Shown here: positions 23,176-30,420 of the stretch, piece by piece
How positions within the stretch are numbered: the stretch's first letter is position 1
How the letters are laid out: every line of letters starts with the position of its first letter
Assembly: GCA_934754735.1 (NCBI GenBank)
Contig: CAKVJE010000009.1
Span: 1-33,868, forward strand
Length of the DNA: 33,868 nt
DNA from: an uncultured Candidatus Melainabacteria bacterium
GTDB taxonomy: Bacteria > Cyanobacteriota > Vampirovibrionia > Gastranaerophilales > Gastranaerophilaceae
Direction of reading: 5' to 3'
Notes under the pieces: generated by a model
Seen by the model: only the letters and a program-made list of their open reading frames with translations
Told to the model about the DNA's origin: nothing
Database searches by the model: none
Program-made: the position numbers and the translations under genes

Positions 23176-23209
23176 GGCAATTATTTAGCAAACCTATACT
23201 TTATATAAT
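23176..23209 (+). promoter_or_regulatory. promoter with GGCAATTATT box
   Basis: GGCAATTATT (23176-23185), then TATAAT at 23204-23209 (18 bases) or TTATAT at 15 bases, followed by AAGGGAATAGG as leader and RBS. Related to 5492-5522 and 25294-25324. Confidence 0.4.
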
Positions 23210-23227
23210 TAAGGGAATAGGTTAGGT

Positions 23228-24595
23228 ATGGTTAGTATTTCACAGATTAGAAATGTTGCGAATTATGCAACCAGATATGCAGAATCACTTGGTAAAACTA
23301 GTGTTTTACAAACTAAAGCATTAGAAAATGTTAGTTTTGAAGGGTTGAAGTTTTCTCCAAAAATTACAAGTTTAGTTGAAGATACTTTAGAGAGCACAAG
23401 AAAACTTGTTTTTGCTGATAGTTCTTTATTTAGTTGGGCTAAAAAACAACCGAATTTTTCATTTCAAAAAATGAATCCAGATAGTGTTGCACTTGTTCAT
23501 ATGACAAATTATTTCCCTAAAAATGGTGAAATATTATCTACAAATTTGGCAACAAAAGCAGCAGACGGAGTAGGTGCTTCAAGAACAACTGTTCATTTTT
23601 GCTTAAACAAGCCTGTTGTTGAACACTTAATGGGTAGTGGTTGGAATACTATGGATTATGCGATAATATTGCCATTTAAAGATGTAATGAAAAATACTCC
23701 AAGATCAAAAATTTTAGGTGGAATTAATGAAGATTTTATGTTTCAAGATTTGGTAAAACTACCCAAAGGAAGTGTTATCGTAAAATATAATCCCAATATT
23801 CCTGAAGGTAAATTCTTAACTTCCGATGCTTTTGAAGGGATTAAATTAGTTGAATCTTCTAATAGAAAACTTAGTGAATCTGCTGATACAGTAATTAAGA
23901 AAATGGGCTTTACAACTTATGATGATGCATTGAAAAATTATCTTGGAGCAACTGATAAAGAAATTCAAACATTAACAGCAATTCCTGAGAGTGGATTAAT
24001 GGAGCAAATAGATTTGATTAACAAATTTGGAGGGCCGCAAAAATATAAGCAACAATTAGAAGAATCTTATAAATCTACTTTAAAAATGTTTGGAAATGAG
24101 CCTGAGTGTCAAGATTTAATCAAGCCAATGAAAGCTAATCTTGAATTTGCAACGATTATAGAACGTTATTATGATAAACTGCAAAAACTAGGCGATAGTT
24201 GTAAAAGCTTTTGCAAAAAAGAGAAATATTTTAGTGGTAGACATGCTCAATCACCTTGGATGAAAAGTGAATTTGGAATAACCGCAATTGAAACAACCGA
24301 ATTGTTAAACAATAATTCTTGGGGGAAATCTCTTAAAAATAGAATAGTATCAATATTACAAAGTGCCAAAGCAGATACCCCAAAAGGAAAATCGCTTGGT
24401 TACGACATAGATAAGGCTATAGAAATTGTAGAAAAAAGTAAAACTCCTAAAATCGCAAAAGAACGATTAGCAAAAGAACTTCAAATTAAGCCAATGGCGC
24501 CAAGAGATGATGTACAAAAAAGCCTAAAAGAGAATGAATTTTTACAAGAAGGTGAAGATGGCGTAGAAATGATGTTAAGTCTATTGTCATTGTAA
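23228..24595 (+). CDS. hypothetical protein with N-terminal motif, 455 aa
   Basis: 'NVSFEGLKFSP' (F37) ends a polar N-terminal tail. The next region has a striking block: 'ALVHMTNYFPKNGEILST' (about 90-107), 'RTTVHFCLNKPVVEHL' (about 120-135), then 'YAIILPFKDVM'. The His-x-Thr plus 'HFxLN' pairing faintly recalls DarT-like ADP-ribosyltransferase folds, but I cannot confirm a catalytic set. The C-terminal half is helical and Lys-rich, with no TM and no signal peptide. It has its own GGCAATTATT-type promoter. No function is assigned. Confidence 0.75.
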   Translation: MVSISQIRNVANYATRYAESLGKTSVLQTKALENVSFEGLKFSPKITSLVEDTLESTRKLVFADSSLFSWAKKQPNFSFQKMNPDSVALVHMTNYFPKNGEILSTNLATKAADGVGASRTTVHFCLNKPVVEHLMGSGWNTMDYAIILPFKDVMKNTPRSKILGGINEDFMFQDLVKLPKGSVIVKYNPNIPEGKFLTSDAFEGIKLVESSNRKLSESADTVIKKMGFTTYDDALKNYLGATDKEIQTLTAIPESGLMEQIDLINKFGGPQKYKQQLEESYKSTLKMFGNEPECQDLIKPMKANLEFATIIERYYDKLQKLGDSCKSFCKKEKYFSGRHAQSPWMKSEFGITAIETTELLNNNSWGKSLKNRIVSILQSAKADTPKGKSLGYDIDKAIEIVEKSKTPKIAKERLAKELQIKPMAPRDDVQKSLKENEFLQEGEDGVEMMLSLLSL

Positions 24596-24693
24596 ATTAT
24601 CAGATTAAATAAAAATTTTCTAAACTATAAACAGTATATTTAAAATATTATGCAAATGTCTATAATTATAATCTTTTTATATTAATAAAATAA

Positions 24694-25089
24694 TATATTT
24701 GCAATATCCTATTTAGTAACAAGAGTTATTGTACATTTCTCGTCTGTCAATTTAAATTATCAGCATCTACAGGAAAGTATTTTAGCAGTACACCGAGTTT
24801 TAAGCGTTCTATTGGTAACAATGAACAAAAAGTAGCTTATGTTCAAAAAAAACTTGATGAATATGATTCAAAATCAAAAGTTTTTAATACCGCAAACTTT
24901 ATGGTCGATATGGGTTTAATATTATTAGCTTTTGACAAAATGAATGCATTATTTAAAGATATAAAGAAATCTGAAAAACTGGGGTGGGGTTTGTTCCTTT
25001 GGGGCGGAGCTATACAACTTGCTTTTTCCTTAAAACACGCTTGTCTGGCGTCTGATTATAAAAAACAGTATGATAAAGAAAATGCCTAA
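24694..25089 (+). pseudogene. small membrane protein gene, probably lacking its start
   Basis: The frame is open from a stop at 24691-24693 to 25089 but has no ATG, GTG or TTG until an internal ATG at 24901 that lacks an RBS. Upstream of 24901 the frame still reads as protein ('STPSFKRSIGNNEQKV', 'YVQKKLDEYDSKSKVF'), including an 'SFKRS' version of the N-terminal Phe motif. Downstream come two hydrophobic segments ('MVDMGLILLAF', 'LGWGLFLWGGAIQLAFSL'). Either the start was lost by mutation or an unusual codon is used. A 62-residue protein from 24901 is the minimal alternative. Confidence 0.5.
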
Positions 25090-25173
25090 AACGTAAAGCT
25101 TTAGTGGCTTGACAATGTCGTCGGTTTGCCCTGCAATGTAAGTAGATAAAAATGAAAAATATTGGATACTATT

Positions 25174-25266
25174 ATGAATGGAAAAGTAACTCCGCGTATA
25201 GATACTGCATTTAAACTAATAAAAGGTCTTGGGTATAAATACGACATCAAACTCCAGTTAGCTTAA
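25174..25266 (+). pseudogene. C-terminal scrap of an XRE-type antitoxin
   Basis: A 30-codon ORF encodes 'PRIDTAFKLIKGLGYKYDIKL', shortened: 'RIDTAFKLIKGLGYKYDI'. This matches the closing helices of HigA/XRE addiction antitoxins ('...DTLLKILKALGLKLEI'). The HTH and any toxin partner are missing. With the broken gene just upstream it marks a decaying stretch (24600-25290). Confidence 0.4.
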
Positions 25267-25293
25267 AGATTGTTTACAAAATCTTAAATATTG

Positions 25294-25324
25294 GGCAATT
25301 TTTCTTCTTTTCTTAACTTATAAT
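25294..25324 (+). promoter_or_regulatory. promoter with GGCAATTTTT box
   Basis: GGCAATTTTT (25294-25303), 15 bases, TATAAT (25319-25324), with TAACT just before the -10. The box, spacing and TAACT match those at 5492-5522. Confidence 0.5.
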
Positions 25325-25344
25325 ATAAGGAAGGTAGTAAATAT

Positions 25345-26241
25345 ATGGGTGCAATAAATTCTTATTCATACGATAACCAGCAATATTCGCCTGTTAAAAA
25401 TGTCGCGGTAGGTGCGTTGGGAGTTGTTGCAGGATGGGAAGGTCAAACCTATATTACTAAAAAAGCAAAATATCCTTTAGGTAAGTATATAATGAAAAAC
25501 ATTAAAAATGTTCAAGGGGGCGGTTACTTACCTTATGTTCAAAATGCAGTAAATCAAAACAATTTGCAAAATGACTTAAAAGTCATAGATTTGAATCCGA
25601 ATAACGCAAATGTTATAAAAAAACAGTTAAAAATTAATTTTAAAATTCCAAAAGGGAAAGAAAAATTTATATATCATATAATGCGATTACCTAGCAATAA
25701 TAGTTCTTTTATCCGTACGGTAAAGGGTAATAACGCATTTTTTTCTTCGGCTGATAACGCGGTAGTTTGTAATTTTTCAAAATTCGGAGCCCCAATTTTT
25801 CATGAAATTCAACACAAATTGAATAGTAAATCTTCAAACCCATTAATAAAAACTCTCGCAAAAGTTCGAAATCCGCTTGCTGTTTTCGGTCCTCTTATAA
25901 TTTCAACTTGCGCAATATTTACAGATAAAAAGGAGAATGACGAAAAATTAAATATTTATGACAAGATTAAAAAACATTGTGGAGTATTAACTATGCTGAC
26001 TGTTTTGCCTTTGACTATAGAAGAATGTATTGCAAACATAAAAGGAACAAATGTTGCAAAGAAAGCCGGTGTTACAGGAGAAGCGCTAAAAAAAGTTAAA
26101 GCATGTCATAAATTATCAATAATCAGTTATGTCGGTGCAATGCTAACCACAGGACTAGGAGCTTGGGCAGGTAACAAAATTCGAGATGAAATTTGCAAAT
26201 TAAAAACCAAACCATCTATAGCTCAATCAGAAAAAGCATAA
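25345..26241 (+). CDS. membrane-embedded HExxH metalloprotease-like protein, 298 aa
   Basis: GGAAGG precedes the ATG. A hydrophobic N-terminal segment (about 18-30) is followed by a soluble region; 'PIFHEIQHKLN' at 150-160 contains HExxH (153-157), and TM segments follow at about 178-193, 212-225 and 258-275. 'LTIEECIANIKG' (about 223-234) offers a Glu as third zinc ligand, and 'VGAMLTTGLGAWAGNKIRDEI' (core 'TTGLGAWAGNKIRD') is the last helix. The layout (zinc motif, TM pair, EE-x-x-A, final TM with an R-D end) suggests an integral-membrane zinc protease. It lacks the Phe motif of its neighbours. Confidence 0.7.
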   Translation: MGAINSYSYDNQQYSPVKNVAVGALGVVAGWEGQTYITKKAKYPLGKYIMKNIKNVQGGGYLPYVQNAVNQNNLQNDLKVIDLNPNNANVIKKQLKINFKIPKGKEKFIYHIMRLPSNNSSFIRTVKGNNAFFSSADNAVVCNFSKFGAPIFHEIQHKLNSKSSNPLIKTLAKVRNPLAVFGPLIISTCAIFTDKKENDEKLNIYDKIKKHCGVLTMLTVLPLTIEECIANIKGTNVAKKAGVTGEALKKVKACHKLSIISYVGAMLTTGLGAWAGNKIRDEICKLKTKPSIAQSEKA

Positions 26242-26425
26242 TTAATTTTTTATAAAAAACCTCCCTAGATATTACCAATTAGTCTATTTAATTTGTGTAA
26301 ACGTTCAATTGGACTTTATGCTCTTACGAGTTTCGCAACACAGTTGCTCACTCTACCAAAAATCCACCAGTCCCTTTTGGGACTAAATTGAGCTGTTTTC
26401 GAAAATTTTGGAACTCTGAAAACGC

Positions 26426-26453
26426 ACTAAAAAAGAGCCTTTCCAGGCTCTTT
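26426..26453 (-). terminator. terminator downstream of the tRNA fragment
   Basis: AAAGAGCC (26432-26439) and GGCTCTTT (26446-26453) form the stem. On the minus strand it is followed by TTTTTT. It lies six bases from the tRNA 3' fragment and is probably the native terminator of that tRNA. Confidence 0.8.
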
Positions 26454-26458
26454 CTAAA

Positions 26459-26481
26459 TGGAGGAGGAGGTGGGATTCGAA
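26459..26481 (-). other. attachment junction: 3' end of a tRNA gene
   Basis: The minus strand reads a T-loop TTCGAAT, stem CCCAC, acceptor CTCCTCC, discriminator T and CCA. The 5' side does not pair (ACGTG instead of GTGGG), so the tRNA is not intact. This is the pattern left when an integrase recombines within a tRNA 3' end. The amino-acid identity cannot be read. Confidence 0.75.
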
Positions 26482-26581
26482 CACGTATTTTTGTTTTTTG
26501 TGTTCTTAAATTTCCTCCTGTATCCTCTAATATCGTTTAGTTTCAGCCAACCATTCTTTTGGTAATTTCTAATAACTTTTA

Positions 26582-26616
26582 GGGACTTTTTGTCAAATTA
26601 GTCCCTTTTTAGTCCC
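26582..26616. repeat. AGTCCC repeats near the junction, possible integrase arm sites
   Basis: GGGACT (26582-26587), TTAGTCCCTTTT (26598-26609) and TTTTAGTCCC (26607-26616) cluster 100-140 bases inside the element. A hairpin with the same core, AGTCCC-TTTT-GGGACT, lies outside at 26369-26384. The stretch 26242-26631 has no other gene. Confidence 0.4.
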
Positions 26617-26631
26617 ACGAAATTTGAAATT

Positions 26632-27315
26632 TTATTTTTGTACCATTCTAGCATACTGCCAATCTTCTGGCAATATTTTTAGCCATTCTAATTGTATCTT
26701 ATTATTTTTTGCTTCTTCAACAAGATTTATTCCCATAAGAGTATCAGAACAGGTAATTTTTTCGTTATAAACTTCGCCAAGTATATAAGTTAAGTATCTA
26801 TGTAATATTAGTGAAAAATATATTAAACTATCGCAAGTTTCATACATAGTTTCAATTATGCATTTCATTTTTATTACAAAAATGTTTAAATTTTCTTTAT
26901 CTGTTAAAGAATAATCGTTAAATGAACATATCGCACTATTTAATCGTTCTTGATATTGCAAAATTTGGTTTAATGCACTTACAGCACCTTTACTTGAATT
27001 TATCAAGAAGTCGTAATCTTTAATGTTTATAGGTAATAACCAAGAAGAAAATGGCTGTCTTTCGGTTGCAACAGTTAAATTACTTGCATTTATTGCTTGC
27101 AATTTTTTCATTAAAGTTTTACGGTATTCAATTAATGCAGGAACCTGTAATTCAATAAGCGTATGCAATATTATTGCTTTATTAATGTTTATTTTATGTT
27201 GTTCTTTTTCTCGCCTTTTATCTGTTAACCACGCACCAAAATATACTGCACTAAGAGTTGCAATAGCCGTTATAAATGGTGTTGCAATTTGCCAATAGTT
27301 TACATCTGAAATCAT
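26632..27315 (-). CDS. membrane-anchored hypothetical protein, 227 aa (cargo gene 2)
   Basis: GGAGG lies upstream. One N-terminal TM (about 8-29, 'ATPFITAIATLSAVYFGAWL') is followed by 'TDKRREKEQHK', placing the long helical domain in the cytoplasm. No catalytic motif is recognised. It starts 19 bases after the coiled-coil membrane gene, on the same strand, and ends about 150 bases from the att junction. The position between integrase and attachment site is typical of cargo; the pair could be a phage-defence or membrane-signalling unit, but that rests only on location and architecture. Confidence 0.75.
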   Translation of the reverse strand: MISDVNYWQIATPFITAIATLSAVYFGAWLTDKRREKEQHKININKAIILHTLIELQVPALIEYRKTLMKKLQAINASNLTVATERQPFSSWLLPINIKDYDFLINSSKGAVSALNQILQYQERLNSAICSFNDYSLTDKENLNIFVIKMKCIIETMYETCDSLIYFSLILHRYLTYILGEVYNEKITCSDTLMGINLVEEAKNNKIQLEWLKILPEDWQYARMVQK

Positions 27316-27334
27316 TATATTTTTTTCCTCCGAA

Positions 27335-28810
27335 TTAAGACTTATCGTCTATTTTTTGTTTATTGATAAGACTATTAGCGATTAATCCCTCATTTACTTT
27401 GTTAGATTGCATTATTTTTTGTTCATCAATAGCATTTACTATCGGAGAACAAATTTTTCCAATTAAAGGCATTTGAGCAAGATTTTGTATAGATTCTGTT
27501 AGTTTAACACTGTTATTGATTATATCCATAATAGGATGGTCTGGTTTATTGTATCCTTTAATTAGTTTTCCAGGATTTTGAGAATTCATTGAAACAACAG
27601 AATATAACAACCTTGACTTTAAGTCTTTTGCAATTTTTTCATCATCAATATTCTCTATTTGTTTTGACAAGCCTTCAAAAGTTTTACTTAAAGATTCTTT
27701 GTAGGTATATTCTTCAATTAATCTTTTAGATAGGTTCATTCTTTTGTTTGCTGAATATGCCAACCAAAAAACAGGAGCATAAAGAGCTAAAACGGCACTC
27801 ATTATTTTAGGAGTATCGTTGATTATTGTTTGTATTTCATAATTTAACCCGAAAAACATATAGCATGTTAAACTAATCGGTACAAGTGAAATAACCACCA
27901 TCCACTTAATTGCACCTTTAAAAGCTTTGTAAGCTGATTGCATTTCTTGTTCTTCACTTTCTCTTTTTGCTTGATATGCAGAACTCAATCCTGCAGTCAT
28001 TGCTCGTGGTAGCAACGACTCAATTTGTGCAATTAAATCGCTATATTTTTTCTTCATATCTATAATAAAGTTATCTATTTCCGTTGCTTTTTCGTTTTGA
28101 TATTCTTCAATTTCACTTTTTGTACTATCAAATGACTCATTCAATTCATCAAAAGTTTGCTCAAGTTCCTGTTTTAATCCATCAATTTTTGTTTCTTCAC
28201 CAGTTGCAGAATCCTTTTTGATATATCCTGTTATTTGGTTTCGGATTTTTGCTATTTCTGCTTTTTGTTTAGAGGATAGTTCAAACAGATTTTCAATTTG
28301 TTTTTGTGAGTCAAGAATTTCGGTCTGTTTTTCTTTAACGGAATTTCTTAGAGTTGTTATTTCGTTAAGTATTGTTGTGCTACTTTTAATGTTTGCTATT
28401 AATGGTTGAAGTTCTGTATTTGTATCTTGAAGATTATTTTGAATTGTTAATAAATTTTTTTCTTTTTGTTCAATGGCTTTGAGCTGTGCATTTATACTTT
28501 TTTTAGATTCAATATTTTCATTTGTCAGTTCTTGCATTTTAGCAAGATTCGCTTGTACATCTGTAAAATATTTATCAATTTCTTCTTTTCGTTCTTTTGC
28601 CCTATTTTTGAAAAATGCAGCTTCTTTTGATGATTGTTTTGCGTCTTTAACATCTTGTGGGAGAGGAATTTGTAATTTTTTTAATTCATCTGAAAATGTC
28701 TTAATACTAGTTGAAAAACTATCTTTTAATTCACTAATTGTTTTTTCTTGTTCTAGAATTTTTGCCCATAATTTTTTTCTTTCATCTTCTAAATAATTAA
28801 TATCAACCAT
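27335..28810 (-). CDS. long coiled-coil protein with two TM helices, 491 aa (cargo gene 1)
   Basis: GGGAG precedes the ATG. Residues 1-265 are almost wholly heptad-like and charged (coiled coil). 'LLPRAMTAGLSSAYQAKRE' (267-285) is a conserved-looking joint. TM helices follow at about 303-321 and 334-352 with a short loop, then a cytoplasmic tail with 'EEYTYKESLSKTFEGLSKQI'. I recall similar LP-x-A-x-x-AGL-x-x-AY joints in uncharacterised accessory membrane proteins but cannot name the family. There is no nuclease or ATPase motif, so any effector action would have to come from the membrane part or from the 227-aa partner just downstream. Confidence 0.8.
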   Translation of the reverse strand: MVDINYLEDERKKLWAKILEQEKTISELKDSFSTSIKTFSDELKKLQIPLPQDVKDAKQSSKEAAFFKNRAKERKEEIDKYFTDVQANLAKMQELTNENIESKKSINAQLKAIEQKEKNLLTIQNNLQDTNTELQPLIANIKSSTTILNEITTLRNSVKEKQTEILDSQKQIENLFELSSKQKAEIAKIRNQITGYIKKDSATGEETKIDGLKQELEQTFDELNESFDSTKSEIEEYQNEKATEIDNFIIDMKKKYSDLIAQIESLLPRAMTAGLSSAYQAKRESEEQEMQSAYKAFKGAIKWMVVISLVPISLTCYMFFGLNYEIQTIINDTPKIMSAVLALYAPVFWLAYSANKRMNLSKRLIEEYTYKESLSKTFEGLSKQIENIDDEKIAKDLKSRLLYSVVSMNSQNPGKLIKGYNKPDHPIMDIINNSVKLTESIQNLAQMPLIGKICSPIVNAIDEQKIMQSNKVNEGLIANSLINKQKIDDKS

Positions 28811-28919
28811 TTTCTACTCCCTAGATTTGTGAAACTTTCCTTATTATCATTATTTACTATAATTTCACCATGTTAGAAAAAATTAACATTTTATTAATTA
28901 TTTGAAAAGAAACTGTAAC

Positions 28920-30296
28920 TTATGAACTAATTCGCAACTTCTCGTAAAACTCATCCATCTTATTCGCAACCTGTGCTTCTTTCGATTTAATTATGTGAGA
29001 ATAAGTATTCAGGGTTACATTTTTATCTGCGTGTCCAAGTCGACCGCTTACGGTTACAATATCCTCACCTGATGAAATCAGTAAACTTGCGTTTGTATGT
29101 CGGAGTTGGTGGAAGGTTATCTTCGGCAAATTATGACGTTTCAAAAAGTTAGTAAACCACTTGTAAGGTCGTTGCGTGCTTATTGGTTTGCCATCTTCAT
29201 GCAAGAATACATATTCCCCATTTTGCCAAGCCGTTCCGAATTTCAATCGATTTTCTGTTTGTTGCTTTTTGTATTCTTTCAACAAAGATATTACTGTTTT
29301 GGAAGCTGTTACAGTTCTCATGCCTGCATCAGTTTTTGGTTTGCCCTCAACATCACCAATTCCTGCAATATAGTGTCTTTGCTTATTTATGCTTATTTCG
29401 CAGGTGTTGAAGTTAATATCTTCCCATTTTAAGCCTGTGAGTTCACCCTCTCTTAAACCGATATCTATCGCAAGATAAATCATTGTCATATACATCAATG
29501 GTTCACTACTTAACGCATTTAGCATTTCCGCAACTTGTTCATCATTGTAATACTTCGCTTTTGGCTTTGTTACTTTTTGAGGTTTTGCACGTTCAGCAGG
29601 ATTGTTCATCAAGATATTCCAATCAACTGCAGTTGACAATATTGAATGAATTACAATATGGTGATTACGAATAGTTTTTGTTGTTAGTGTATTTGTTGAT
29701 TCACTTTTGAACATTCGATAAAAATCAAGTTTATAAATTTCGCAAAGTTTTTGAGCTGTTGCATAATTCGTTGCTTGTCCATTTTTAAGTCGTCTACAAG
29801 TTTTGGAAGAAATTCCTGTTGTTTTTATCATGTGAGCAATTGTTAGTGGTTCTAAATACTTTGTCAATTTGTTTGTCGGTATAAATTTCCCATCTAGTCT
29901 AACACCTTCTTCCGTAAGATTATTGTAGAATTGTATCAGGTGATGCGGTTGTATTTTCGCTAACTTTATATGACCAATTGCGGGTAATATTCTGTTAAGG
30001 ATAATTTTGTAGGATTGTAATGTTGTTAGGGCAAGATTTTTTTCGGCATAATCTTCAAGCCACTTTTGTGTAAACTCCGCAAAAGTTATTTTTTCGCCAT
30101 CTAAGTAAACTCCGTTTAACACTTCGTCTTCAAACATCACCATTTGGCGATTAAGCTCTTTTTCTGCTTGCTTTGGAGTTAATGTTTTGTCTAGTTTGAT
30201 TGTTTTTCTTTTGCGTAACTTTTTACCTTTTGAGTCATAACCTTGACAAACTGTTAATCTATATGTATGTTCTGATATTTTTTCATAAAAAGCCAT
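28920..30296 (-). CDS. int: tyrosine site-specific integrase with embedded HTH, 458 aa
   Basis: Catalyses integration and, with a directionality factor, excision. An AP2-like arm-binding domain (1-62) precedes the core-binding domain (about 70-235). The latter is interrupted at about 150-197 by an XRE-like helix-turn-helix ('IAHMIKTTGISSKTCRRLKN', 'YATAQKLCEIYKLDFYRMF'). The catalytic domain has R282 ('GLREGELTGLKW'), H396/R399 ('HQLRHTNASLL'), H422 ('GHADKN') and nucleophile Y432. All catalytic residues are present, so it should be active. Similar inserts occur, as I recall, in some Clostridial element integrases. The cargo pair separates it from the att junction. Confidence 0.95.
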   Translation of the reverse strand: MAFYEKISEHTYRLTVCQGYDSKGKKLRKRKTIKLDKTLTPKQAEKELNRQMVMFEDEVLNGVYLDGEKITFAEFTQKWLEDYAEKNLALTTLQSYKIILNRILPAIGHIKLAKIQPHHLIQFYNNLTEEGVRLDGKFIPTNKLTKYLEPLTIAHMIKTTGISSKTCRRLKNGQATNYATAQKLCEIYKLDFYRMFKSESTNTLTTKTIRNHHIVIHSILSTAVDWNILMNNPAERAKPQKVTKPKAKYYNDEQVAEMLNALSSEPLMYMTMIYLAIDIGLREGELTGLKWEDINFNTCEISINKQRHYIAGIGDVEGKPKTDAGMRTVTASKTVISLLKEYKKQQTENRLKFGTAWQNGEYVFLHEDGKPISTQRPYKWFTNFLKRHNLPKITFHQLRHTNASLLISSGEDIVTVSGRLGHADKNVTLNTYSHIIKSKEAQVANKMDEFYEKLRISS

Positions 30297-30369
30297 ATTA
30301 TTTTCCTCTTTATCATTTTCTATTATCTCCTTTTTTCAAACTTTCAGCTTCTTTTTCTTAAAAATAAAT

Positions 30370-30400
30370 ACAGGGTAACTGTTTTCAGGAGCTACCCTGT
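30370..30400 (-). terminator. terminator of the primase gene
   Basis: ACAGGGTA (30370-30377) and TACCCTGT (30393-30400) pair. On the minus strand the stem is followed by ATTTATTTTTAAG, 20 bases after the primase stop. Confidence 0.65.
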
Positions 30401-30420
30401 GTTTAGTCCTCTTTTTTTAT

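Noticed and set aside
26459-26540. Complete tRNA on the minus strand
   Set aside because: Only the T-loop and the 3' half are present; the T-stem 5' strand, anticodon arm and 5' acceptor cannot be found.
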